From Anaerolineales bacterium (GTDB lineage Bacteria > Chloroflexota > Anaerolineae > Anaerolineales > Villigracilaceae), in contig JAICQC010000292.1 in NCBI GenBank assembly GCA_025938055.1, positions 1-5,901 on the forward strand: DNA of 5,901 nucleotides, in the 5' to 3' direction. Below, one piece after another: positions 1 to 5,901 of this stretch (position 1 is its first letter; every line of letters begins with the position of its first letter). Both the position numbers and the translations under genes were made by a program. The notes below the pieces were generated by a model that saw only the letters and a list, made by a program, of their open reading frames with translations, made no database searches and was not told the DNA's origin.

Positions 1-43
1 CTCTTTTCTATCTTTCAACGGTAGAGGGTTTCGTCACACCGGG

Positions 44-3000
44 CTAGGTGCCGGTGCTTGTATCGCCCTCCCCGGCATTAAAGTCGGTGTTGGTGTCCGC
101 ACCGTTCCCGCCACTGAAGGAGTCAGCGCCGGAGCCACCGGTCAGCGTGTCATTGCCGTTATTGCCGACCAGCGTATCGTCGTTGTCTCCGCCGTCGAGA
201 ACATCATCGCCATTGCCGCCGGTCAGGGAATCATTCCCTGCTCCGCCGGTGAGGGTGTCATTTCCATTAGCGCCATCGAGGGTATCGTTCCCCGAGCCAC
301 CCAGAAGGGTATCGTTGCCGTTGCTGCCGTTCAACGTATCATTGCCTGCATCGCCGCAGATGACGTCATCGCCGTTGACGCCATTGATGGTGTCGTTCCC
401 ACCCATGCCGACGATGACATCATTGCCGTTGGTGCCGTTGATGACATCGTCGCCGGGCGTGCCAATAATAGTGGCAGTGAGCCCATTACAAGTAGCAACG
501 AGGTCCAGCCCCACGATCACAGGATCATGGTCCGAGGAGCGATAAGGATCTGGCGCGTAGATGGCATCCTGGGCATCCTGCTTGAAGCTCATATCGTAGT
601 CGATCAAATCGGGCTCATCCGCATTGATGTGCCAGACCGTCGCGCCGGTCACTTCGTCCAGCAGGGGCTGGATGGCAAGTGCGTGGTCGAGATAACCAAT
701 CTGTCCGTCGAAGACATACGAGTAGGCATCTTCGCCAATGAACTGGAAGAGCAGATCGGTGTAGTCATCGCCTGTGCCAAGTGTATCATCCGAACCTTCC
801 CGAATGGCATCTATCGGGTCTTCCTTATCGTAGGAGTTCAGGTCGCCGATGATGAGGAAATCTTCATCGCCGCTGCCGGTGGGGTCGCTTGCCAGCCAGT
901 CCACCAGGGCTTCGGCGGCTGCCAGCCGAGTCAGGTTACAGTTGCCCTGACCGTCGCCAGTATCCGGATCATTGATGTCGTTACAGTCCGAACCCTTGGA
1001 CTTGAGATGGTTTACCGCAACCGTCACGACGCCGCCCGTCGAATTGTCCTGGAAAGTCTGCGCCAGCACAGGACGGTTGAAGTCATCCAGGAAACGCGGG
1101 TCGACGGATGTGTCCAGGACAGCATAATCGCCCACGAGAGATACGGAGGCAGGCTTGTAGATAAACGCAAGCCGGATCGCATCGGTGCCGATGGCGCCTG
1201 TTGCAACGTAGTCATAGGTTCCTGCACCGAGCACGTCATTGAGTCTGCTCACCAGGTCGGCGGTGGGCACATCAGCCGGGTGATTCTCGATCTCGATCAA
1301 GCCGACCACGTCCGCATCGATCTCCACCAGAGCAGCGATGATCTTGTCGCGCTGGCGCTCGAACTCTTCTGCGGTGTCTGCGCCGCGGCATTCCTGATTT
1401 TGTTGCGGACCACAAATATTTCCGCTGCTAGTCAGAGTTGTGAAGTAATTCAGCACGTTGAAGGAAGCCACCTTCAAACTGCCGCCTACGTCCTCCGGTT
1501 CAGCCGGACGCGGATTGGCGTTGGTGTAATCGGCTCCCTGCGTTGGCTGGATGCGATAGAGCCCGAAGGAGAAGTCCAGCACGCCCGTCACATTCGCGAC
1601 CGTATCGCCGCCGCGGAACAGGTTGGTCAGGTCGAAGATGCCTCCATTCGGGTGAATGGCTGGATCAGGATTCTGATTCGTCCGCCCATCGTCGAGCGTG
1701 ATACTGTCCAGCAGGAATTCCTGTGCCGCCTGGATCGCCGGAGCGCCGGGTTCCACTTCAGCGGTCGGTGTGAGGTGCCGCTCAGAGGACAACACGATTT
1801 CGTTGAAACGGTCGAAGTTGAAGTATTCCGCGATGTACAGTGCCTGCGGGAATGTGACCAGCATGCCTTCATAGGGCTCGAAGTCATCGAGGCTAGCCAC
1901 GGGCAGAGACAGGGCTGTAGGGGCAACACTGCCGCCACTGGAGCACGGCAAGATCTCGCTGGCAGTGATTTCAGTCATACCGTTGAATTCGGAAACCGAG
2001 CCATGCACGCGGACGACATCGCCAACTGCCACATCCATACCGCCCGGGGCAAAGACGAAGATGCCGTCCGAGGTGGATGCGTCTCCATCACCAGTCGGGT
2101 CTTGCACGTGGAAGCCGTTCAGGTTGCCATCATCGACGGAGGCGTTGTTCTGGAAATCGCCGACCACGACACCCTCAATGGACACTTCCATGCCAGCCAA
2201 TGGACTGGCCGCGCCATTGCCCTGAACCTCATAGATCGGGGTGTACGGGTCGCCGCACATTTCGGGAGGAGGTGGTGGACAGTTTTCCGAACCAGGAGTC
2301 GGTGATTCTTGCGTATATGTCTCTGTGTTGCGTGCCCCACCGCTCCCGTTGGGACAACGCTGGATTGATTGACTTGCTGAATCGCCACCGCCAGATTCAT
2401 TGACTTGCAGTTGACCGGCGTTCAACAAGACTAACAAACCAGGATCATCGGCATCGGCCGTATCATACACCAGTGCATCGATCAGGTTAGCAGTGGTTAC
2501 CGCAGTGCCGTTAGGGAAATCTGTGGAGTTGCCTTGGTACAATGCAACGGCATCCTGTCCGTTTTGAAGAGTATCATTTGGGAAAGTGATGTCAGGCGCA
2601 GGTGTAACTCCACTATTACCTGCCACAAAATAACCATTGGCATTAGTGGTGAAGCCGTCTAGGTCGATAGCACGATATGATACATCGCCGTTGCCATTAT
2701 AGAAGACCAGTACAAGGCCGGTGAGATCGGTATTGCCTACCCCACCATCATAAAGCTCAATAAACTCAGCAGCATCAATTCCTGCTGTGTCTGAGTCAAG
2801 CTCATTAATAATCATTGGGCTCGGCGGCAGTGGTGTGAATGTGGTAAAGCTGAAGGTGTAGTCAGCCTCCAGGTTATCTGGCGGATCGTCATTATCCGTA
2901 TCGGACACCAGAGTGCTCTCAATCGTTACTGTACAGGTTTCGCTATTGACAAAATCAGTATCGGGATCGAGAGTAAATGTCGTCGGCCCGCCGCTGACGG

Positions 3001-3865
3001 TTGCCGTATGCGCACCACTGGTTCCGCAAGAAATGTCGAACCAGCTTCCGGTCACGTCCACAGCTTCACTGAAGTTGACGTCAATATTTGCATCGAGTGC
3101 AACGTTGGTCGTGCCGTCAGAGGGCGTCGTGCTAGCGACTGTGGGAGCAACATCACCAGCATTGGCAGTGATGCTAAAATCATCTATTCCAACCCACTCA
3201 TCACTACCGGCAGCATCAGCAGTAATAATACGAATTTGGACATCTGGTTGATTATCCACCGCTGAAGGGAGTAACACATTAACTGGCGTCACCAAAGTTG
3301 CAAGACTGGGCCCAGTGGTAGCATCAGCTATGTAACCTGCCGGTACATTGGTGAAGTCACCAGTGTTACCGATGCGATATTGCAATGCCACCTGCTGCAC
3401 GGCATTATCGGCAGCGCCATCAATATCTCGTACATTATAGGATATAGAAATGCTGGATTGACCAGTTGTATTTAGATAAATCACAATATGGGGAGCATCA
3501 GCCGTCCCTGATCCTTGAAGTGCGATGACGGGGTTAGTAATCTCGAATTCGGATATCCCACCCGTGGTAAAGGTATTAGGATTAATCTCATTGGCATTTA
3601 CATCTACTGGTGTGGAACTTCCATCAGCGAGAATGGTCTGTGGGTCAGCGCCAGTTGAAGCTAAGCTATCACCGCGAAAGCCAATAATACCTGGTACACC
3701 AGACCAATCATCGTCGGTCGTAATTAATCCTGAATTAGTCCAGTCTTGGCTGAACGGCAAAGTCTGGGCAGTGTTATCGGCCCCTGCGCTCTGCATCGGC
3801 AAAGCCATCAACATCAACGCCAGAATGGTTACCACCGAAAACATTTTGTTCAAATGTCTTTTCAT
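44..3865 (-). CDS. ExeM/NucH-family secreted endonuclease, multidomain, with C-terminal RTX-like repeats
   Basis: This is a 1273-residue secreted nuclease, probably degrading extracellular DNA for nutrients or biofilm remodelling. Residues 1-29 form a Sec signal peptide (MKRHLNK, a hydrophobic core, then SAGA before D30). A beta-rich domain follows (about 30-238), then an Ig-like Big_5 domain (240-342), a lamin-tail domain (351-527, starting MIINELD), a CPPPPP linker (529-534), a YhcR-type OB fold (537-640) and an EEP nuclease domain (797-1123). Visible EEP motifs are SFNVLNYF (N803), GLIEIEN (E858), VNHLKSKG (H953), GDLNSY (D1008, N1010), YLDH (D1060, H1061) and SSDHDP (D1112, H1113). The cysteine pairs typical of ExeM/NucH proteins are present (818/826, 961/976). 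Fourteen GGxGxDxUx nonapeptides close the protein. The ATG at 3865 is chosen over an upstream TTG at 3913 because AGGAG sits 6 nt before it and the signal peptide starts there. It is longer than most relatives because of the added N-terminal domains. The family is clear; the substrate is inferred from the family. Confidence 0.93.
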   Translation of the reverse strand: MKRHLNKMFSVVTILALMLMALPMQSAGADNTAQTLPFSQDWTNSGLITTDDDWSGVPGIIGFRGDSLASTGADPQTILADGSSTPVDVNANEINPNTFTTGGISEFEITNPVIALQGSGTADAPHIVIYLNTTGQSSISISYNVRDIDGAADNAVQQVALQYRIGNTGDFTNVPAGYIADATTGPSLATLVTPVNVLLPSAVDNQPDVQIRIITADAAGSDEWVGIDDFSITANAGDVAPTVASTTPSDGTTNVALDANIDVNFSEAVDVTGSWFDISCGTSGAHTATVSGGPTTFTLDPDTDFVNSETCTVTIESTLVSDTDNDDPPDNLEADYTFSFTTFTPLPPSPMIINELDSDTAGIDAAEFIELYDGGVGNTDLTGLVLVFYNGNGDVSYRAIDLDGFTTNANGYFVAGNSGVTPAPDITFPNDTLQNGQDAVALYQGNSTDFPNGTAVTTANLIDALVYDTADADDPGLLVLLNAGQLQVNESGGGDSASQSIQRCPNGSGGARNTETYTQESPTPGSENCPPPPPEMCGDPYTPIYEVQGNGAASPLAGMEVSIEGVVVGDFQNNASVDDGNLNGFHVQDPTGDGDASTSDGIFVFAPGGMDVAVGDVVRVHGSVSEFNGMTEITASEILPCSSGGSVAPTALSLPVASLDDFEPYEGMLVTFPQALYIAEYFNFDRFNEIVLSSERHLTPTAEVEPGAPAIQAAQEFLLDSITLDDGRTNQNPDPAIHPNGGIFDLTNLFRGGDTVANVTGVLDFSFGLYRIQPTQGADYTNANPRPAEPEDVGGSLKVASFNVLNYFTTLTSSGNICGPQQNQECRGADTAEEFERQRDKIIAALVEIDADVVGLIEIENHPADVPTADLVSRLNDVLGAGTYDYVATGAIGTDAIRLAFIYKPASVSLVGDYAVLDTSVDPRFLDDFNRPVLAQTFQDNSTGGVVTVAVNHLKSKGSDCNDINDPDTGDGQGNCNLTRLAAAEALVDWLASDPTGSGDEDFLIIGDLNSYDKEDPIDAIREGSDDTLGTGDDYTDLLFQFIGEDAYSYVFDGQIGYLDHALAIQPLLDEVTGATVWHINADEPDLIDYDMSFKQDAQDAIYAPDPYRSSDHDPVIVGLDLVATCNGLTATIIGTPGDDVINGTNGNDVIVGMGGNDTINGVNGDDVICGDAGNDTLNGSNGNDTLLGGSGNDTLDGANGNDTLTGGAGNDSLTGGNGDDVLDGGDNDDTLVGNNGNDTLTGGSGADSFSGGNGADTNTDFNAGEGDTSTGT
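86..463 (-). repeat. 14 tandem 27-bp units encoding RTX-like calcium-binding nonapeptides
   Basis: In the minus-strand reading frame, residues 1135-1260 of the nuclease divide into 14 consecutive nine-residue units of the form G-x-x-G-N/D-D-x-U-x, for example [27 protein letters not shown] and GGNGDDVLD. Such units form a parallel beta roll that binds calcium between turns and folds after export. One unit (GGDNDDTLV) lacks the usual middle glycine, and the last (GGNGADTNT) is degenerate. A tail containing DFNAGEGDT follows, resembling the end of many RTX blocks. At DNA level the array has a 27-bp period with diverged copies, so it is not a recent expansion. Confidence 0.9.
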
Positions 3866-4008
3866 ACTTCTCTCCTCTACAACTTGTTTGGGATTGTGGA
3901 AATAAGCCGTCAAGGCTTAAGGTTGGTGTGAAGCTCGGTTTGATGATGCGAGGCACCTCCTCCAGTACACTCACAAATAATTCCTTGACCGTTCAATTCC
4001 CTCCTGGA
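3866..4008 (-). other. Predicted structured 5' leader of the nuclease mRNA
   Basis: If transcription starts about 7 nt after the -10 box at 4015-4020, the nuclease mRNA has a leader of about 140 nt. It contains a hairpin at 3903-3919 (stem TAAGCC/GGCTTA, five-base loop). A second, weaker stem pairs CTCG at 3934-3937 with CGAG at 3949-3952 and GGTG at 3925-3928 with CACC at 3954-3957, around an asymmetric internal loop. I do not recognise a known riboswitch. No U-tract follows the first hairpin, so it is not an obvious attenuator. The existence of the leader depends on the promoter call. Confidence 0.35.
3871..3878 (-). promoter_or_regulatory. Shine-Dalgarno site that fixes the nuclease start
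   Basis: Read on the minus strand the sequence is AGAGGAGA, with the AGGAG core at 3872-3876, six bases before the ATG at 3863-3865. The alternative in-frame TTG at 3911-3913 has no comparable site and would put a charged 16-residue extension in front of the signal peptide. The ATG is therefore preferred. Confidence 0.8.
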
Positions 4009-4014
4009 GTGTCC

Positions 4015-4043
4015 ATTTTAGGTGAGTCCTAACAAAAAGGCAA
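4015..4043 (-). promoter_or_regulatory. Sigma70-like promoter for the nuclease gene
   Basis: On the minus strand, TTGCCT (4038-4043) and TAAAAT (4015-4020) are separated by exactly 17 bp. The -10 matches the consensus at 5 of 6 positions and the -35 at 4 of 6. It is the best promoter-like pair I found between the nuclease start and the divergent gene. Its position predicts a start near 4008. Confidence 0.5.
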
Positions 4044-4100
4044 GGTACTTGTAACCTATTGATGCTTAATTCCGGGTTAACGTCTTGTTTAATGAGCGGC

Positions 4101-4109
4101 TGATATAAT
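4101..4109 (+). promoter_or_regulatory. Extended -10 promoter giving a probably leaderless transcript
   Basis: TGATATAAT is a perfect extended -10 element (TG-N-TATAAT). It ends 7 nt before the ATG at 4117, so transcription would begin at or within a base or two of the start codon. No convincing -35 hexamer lies at the right spacing, which fits an extended -10 promoter, and no Shine-Dalgarno sequence precedes the ATG. Confidence 0.65.
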
Positions 4110-4116
4110 CCCGCCC

Positions 4117-4926
4117 ATGTCACCGCTCCGCGTTGTGCTCACAAGGCTCTGGACCCGCGACAGCAGTATCCTGCTGGGCGGGTTTTTGGTTACGGTCTTC
4201 CTGATCATTTATGCCTGGTGGCCGCTGGCAGAAGAGTACCTGGCGTATGTGGATTGGAACGGCGAATGGTGGCGCTACATAGACTGGCTGCTGATCGGCA
4301 TTTTCGGATTTATGTCTGTCACCATCATCGCTCGCGCGGATCTGAAAACGGATCTGCTCATCATCTTTGTTGGCATTTGCGGCGGACTGACGATCGAGTC
4401 CTGGGGCACGCAGACGAACCTGTGGTTTTATTACACGGATGAACGCCCGCCGCTGTGGATCATTCCCGCCTGGCCGATTGCATCCCTTTCGATTGACCGG
4501 ATCACACGTGTGCTGAATTTTTTCAGCACAAAGGCCACAAAGCAACACACAGGTTTTTCCTTTGTATTTAAGGTTTTTTACTGGGTCACCTTTGCTTTGT
4601 TCTTAAGCCTGATGATACTCTTTATTGCGCCCACGTTCGACAAATCCTATACTTGGTTGTCGCTTGGGCTATGTGTTCTCCTCATTTTGACTCCAACGGA
4701 TCATCGCTTTGCATTACTTACATTCATCGCCGGGTCTGGTCTCGGATACTACCTCGAGTTATGGGGAACCACACGCCAGTGCTGGACGTATTACACCTAT
4801 CAAACACCGCCACTCTTCGCCGTCCTTGCGCATGGCATGGCTGCTGTCGTGTTCTGGCGGGCAGGGTTAATGCTGAAAGTTGTGTGGGGGAGATTCGGCT
4901 TCTGGAAGCCTCAACAGGTAATGTAA
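4117..4926 (+). CDS. Polytopic membrane protein with internal duplication, function unknown
   Basis: This 269-residue protein matches no family I can name with confidence. Hydrophobic segments lie at about 17-37, 56-72, 78-95, 111-127, 149-171, 179-192, 198-214 and 231-253, suggesting eight TM helices in a 4+4 arrangement. Both halves carry E-x-W-G-T-x4-W-x-Y-Y-T-x3-P-P-L, at 94-113 and 214-233, with identical internal spacing, so the protein appears to be a fused tandem duplication. Paired Glu, Trp and Tyr residues at the membrane edge could form a symmetric site for a small molecule or lipid. The motif is loosely reminiscent of CruF-type carotenoid biosynthesis membrane proteins, but that is weak. 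The ATG lies 7 nt after an extended -10 box without a ribosome binding site. It diverges from the nuclease gene and is followed by the separately promoted regulator operon. The coding call is strong; function is open. Confidence 0.85.
   Translation: MSPLRVVLTRLWTRDSSILLGGFLVTVFLIIYAWWPLAEEYLAYVDWNGEWWRYIDWLLIGIFGFMSVTIIARADLKTDLLIIFVGICGGLTIESWGTQTNLWFYYTDERPPLWIIPAWPIASLSIDRITRVLNFFSTKATKQHTGFSFVFKVFYWVTFALFLSLMILFIAPTFDKSYTWLSLGLCVLLILTPTDHRFALLTFIAGSGLGYYLELWGTTRQCWTYYTYQTPPLFAVLAHGMAAVVFWRAGLMLKVVWGRFGFWKPQQVM
4396..4455 (+). repeat. First copy of the internal protein repeat motif
   Basis: This encodes residues 94-113 of the membrane protein. Of its 20 positions, 11 are identical to residues 214-233: E, W, G, T, W, Y, Y, T, P, P and L, all in the same register. 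It is an ancient protein-level repeat rather than a DNA duplication, because the bases have diverged. Confidence 0.85.
4756..4815 (+). repeat. Second copy of the internal protein repeat motif
   Basis: This encodes residues 214-233, offset exactly 120 residues from the first copy. The sequence between anchor residues differs (TRQC against QTNL, YQT against DER). The invariant Glu, Trp, Tyr and Pro positions are therefore the likely structural or functional core. Confidence 0.85.
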
Positions 4927-4957
4927 ATCAATCAACAAAAGTCGAGAGTTAGACGAC

Positions 4958-4986
4958 TTGACAAGGTCGAACATTTGTACTAAACT
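4958..4986 (+). promoter_or_regulatory. Sigma70 promoter of the ArsR/YCII operon
   Basis: A perfect TTGACA (4958-4963) is followed by a 17-bp spacer and TAAACT (4981-4986), which matches the -10 consensus at 4 of 6 positions. The predicted start is near 4993, leaving only about 14 nt before the ATG at 5007 and no Shine-Dalgarno sequence. A 6-bp inverted repeat, AAGTCG/CGACTT (4939-4944 and 4954-4959), overlaps the edge of the -35 box and could be a second protein-binding site. Confidence 0.75.
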
Positions 4987-5001
4987 TAACTTTAAAGTTA
5001 A
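4986..5001 (+). promoter_or_regulatory. Perfect 16-bp palindromic operator
   Basis: TTAACTTTAAAGTTAA is a perfect inverted repeat with no spacer. It begins at the last base of the -10 box and covers the predicted transcription start, directly before the ArsR-type gene. A bound dimer there would block transcription, so it is most simply the autoregulatory operator of the downstream repressor. Binding is inferred from position and symmetry. Confidence 0.7.
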
Positions 5002-5006
5002 CTATT

Positions 5007-5342
5007 ATGACCACGACCTATAACCCACAAGAACTCAACAAAGTCTTTGAGGCTCTCGCCAATGAACATAGGCGGGAGATCGTATATGTGCTGAGTCTCC
5101 AACCCGCCTCTATCGGTCGGTTAGCTTCAATGCGAGGTCTCTCCCTGCCTGCAATTCACAAGCACATCAAAATCCTCGAGGAAGGAGGCATGGTGATCCG
5201 CAAGAAAATCGGGCAGACGAATTTCCTTGCACTCAACAGAAATTCATTGCGTGTTCTTCAGGACTGGTTGTCACAGTATCACGCGTATTGGGGCACGAAT
5301 GATGAGACATTGGAAAACTACGCTGAATATTTGAATAAATAA
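5007..5342 (+). CDS. ArsR-family winged-helix transcriptional regulator
   Basis: This 111-residue protein has the size and pattern of an ArsR/SmtB-type repressor. A first helix with ALANEHRREIVYVL (residues 16-29) leads into the helix-turn-helix. The recognition helix is about 46-58 (LSLPAIHKHIKIL), followed by LEEGGMVIRKKIGQTN as the wing. A C-terminal helical region with LQDWL and YAEYL probably forms the dimer interface. There is no cysteine anywhere, so the classical metal-thiolate sites are absent and the signal is probably not a soft metal. It belongs with the metal-independent members that are often found beside YCII or SRPBCC-type genes. A perfect palindrome over its promoter indicates autoregulation. 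It is the first gene of a two-gene operon, with the next gene 16 nt downstream. Confidence 0.9.
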   Translation: MTTTYNPQELNKVFEALANEHRREIVYVLSLQPASIGRLASMRGLSLPAIHKHIKILEEGGMVIRKKIGQTNFLALNRNSLRVLQDWLSQYHAYWGTNDETLENYAEYLNK

Positions 5343-5358
5343 CCAAAGGAGAAATAAA

Positions 5359-5649
5359 ATGAAAAAGTTTGTATTAATGTCCGTCGGTTTTGAAACGCCC
5401 ACGCCTGAAATTCAGGAGGCTTGGGGCAAATGGTTCGCATCCATTGGCGACAAGATAGTGGACAGCGGCAGCCCGCTTGGGGCTGGGCGGGAAGTTACAA
5501 AGAACGGGACGAAAGAATTGCCGCGCGGGTTGGATTCGATTACGGGTTATACGATCATCAATGCGGAAAGCATGGACGAGGCTGAACAGATCGCTAAGAC
5601 ATGCCCCATCATTACCAGCATGAGAATCTACGAAGCAAGGTCAATGTAA
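5359..5649 (+). CDS. YCII-related small protein, partner of the ArsR-type regulator
   Basis: This 96-residue protein resembles the YCII/DGPF superfamily of dimeric ferredoxin-like proteins. It starts with a beta strand (KKFVLMSVGF), followed by a helix (PEIQEAWGKWFASIGDKI), the turn DSGSPLGAG, a central strand (SITGYTIINA), a helix (SMDEAEQIAKTCP) and a final strand (TSMRIYEA). It contains no histidine, so the His-Asp pair proposed as catalytic in some YCII proteins cannot be present. It may instead bind a ligand or act as an accessory protein. AAAGGAG at 5345-5351 lies 7 nt before the ATG, and the gene follows the regulator by 16 nt with a terminator after it, so the two are co-transcribed. 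The family is fairly secure; the biochemical role is unknown. Confidence 0.82.
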   Translation: MKKFVLMSVGFETPTPEIQEAWGKWFASIGDKIVDSGSPLGAGREVTKNGTKELPRGLDSITGYTIINAESMDEAEQIAKTCPIITSMRIYEARSM

Positions 5650-5673
5650 GAATATTTCCTTGAATCGTTATTC

Positions 5674-5712
5674 AAAAGGTTTGTGATGTGGAAACACTCA
5701 CAGACCTTTTTG
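5674..5712 (+). terminator. Intrinsic terminator of the ArsR/YCII operon
   Basis: A long stem pairs 5674-5690 with 5695-5710 around a GAAA tetraloop (5691-5694). The stem has 16 base pairs, including one G-U wobble and one bulged base, and runs into TTTTT at 5707-5711. It begins 25 nt after the stop codon of the YCII-like gene. The AAAA at the foot of the 5' arm gives a short U-tract on the opposite strand, so weak bidirectional action is possible. Confidence 0.85.
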
Positions 5713-5901
5713 TTGAGAAATGCCAAAGGGTGTAAATTCCCAGAAACAGGAACAAGCATTGGCTGAGAAAGAAGCATAGTCTTTATCCACATCCCAACGT
5801 TGACCCTTTCTTGACCTTTTGCTCTCTTTTCAGTCTTGACAAGGGGAATAATCGTTTTCAAAGTCACCATTGCCTTCGGCGAGCAGCCACAAAACCTGTT
5901 A

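Noticed and set aside
48..545. Plus-strand open frame rich in Pro, Ser and Val over the repeat region
   Set aside because: It is the antisense reading of the 27-bp RTX repeat units, which produces a low-complexity periodic peptide. It has no domain and no independent start signals.
527..2305. 592-codon plus-strand open frame
   Set aside because: It lies wholly antisense to the well-supported nuclease with catalytic motifs, and its openness is explained by the lack of TTA, CTA and TCA codons in the sense gene. Its translation shows no recognisable domain.
3911..3913. Upstream TTG start for the nuclease
   Set aside because: It lies in a hairpin loop without a Shine-Dalgarno and would bury the signal peptide behind 16 extra residues. 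The ATG at 3865 has a good site.
3774..3974. Minus-strand frame starting GTG at 3974 and overlapping the nuclease start
   Set aside because: It has no ribosome binding site and runs out of frame into the signal-peptide coding region. It is better explained as untranslated leader.
3955..4025. Insertion-sequence end (minus-strand TGGACACTCC followed by AGGAGG) in the intergenic region
   Set aside because: It looked like a transposon terminus, but I found no matching inverted repeat, target duplication or transposase in the window.
4939..4960. Hairpin AAGTCG/CGACTT as a terminator for the membrane-protein gene
   Set aside because: It is a short stem with a nine-base loop and no following T-tract, and it overlaps the -35 of the next operon. 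A regulatory role is more plausible.
5836..5864. TTGACA followed 17 bp later by CAAAGT as a plus-strand promoter
   Set aside because: The -10 matches at only 3 of 6 positions, and no start codon with a supporting reading frame lies downstream within the window.
5628..5870. 80-codon minus-strand open frame at the right end
   Set aside because: It runs through the terminator hairpin and into the antisense of the YCII-like gene, has no ribosome binding site I can see, and resembles no known domain.

Overview
The window reads as bacterial chromosomal DNA with three transcription units: a very large secreted nuclease on the minus strand, a divergent integral membrane protein of unknown function, and a two-gene ArsR-type regulator/YCII-like operon. 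The nuclease architecture (Sec signal, Ig-like, lamin-tail, OB and EEP domains, RTX-like repeats), the moderate and uneven GC content, and the leaderless-looking promoter would fit a Chloroflexota (Anaerolineae-like) bacterium. That assignment is an inference from family resemblance; there is no rRNA or marker gene here to confirm it.

Positions 44-3865 (minus) encode an ExeM/NucH-family extracellular DNase with all the expected EEP catalytic motifs and 14 calcium-binding-type nonapeptides at its C-terminus. Its gene is compositionally split. The part encoding the signal peptide and accessory domains is AT-richer, the part encoding the nuclease core and repeats is GC-rich, and the change falls at a proline linker. 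A sigma70-like promoter at 4015-4043 would give a leader of about 140 nt that contains a hairpin.

Positions 4117-4926 (plus) encode a membrane protein with about eight TM segments. It is built from two homologous halves that carry the same E-x-W-G-T...W-x-YYT...PPL motif exactly 120 residues apart. Its extended -10 box lies 7 nt before the ATG, so the mRNA is probably leaderless.

Positions 4958-5712 hold a compact regulatory cassette: a promoter with a 17-bp spacer, a perfect 16-bp palindrome over the predicted transcription start, a cysteine-free ArsR-family repressor, a YCII-like small protein 16 nt downstream, and a strong intrinsic terminator. The layout predicts an autoregulated two-gene operon with an unknown signal. 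The last ~190 nt contain no gene I can support, only a possible decayed minus-strand fragment. I see no CRISPR array, tRNA, rRNA or intact mobile element.
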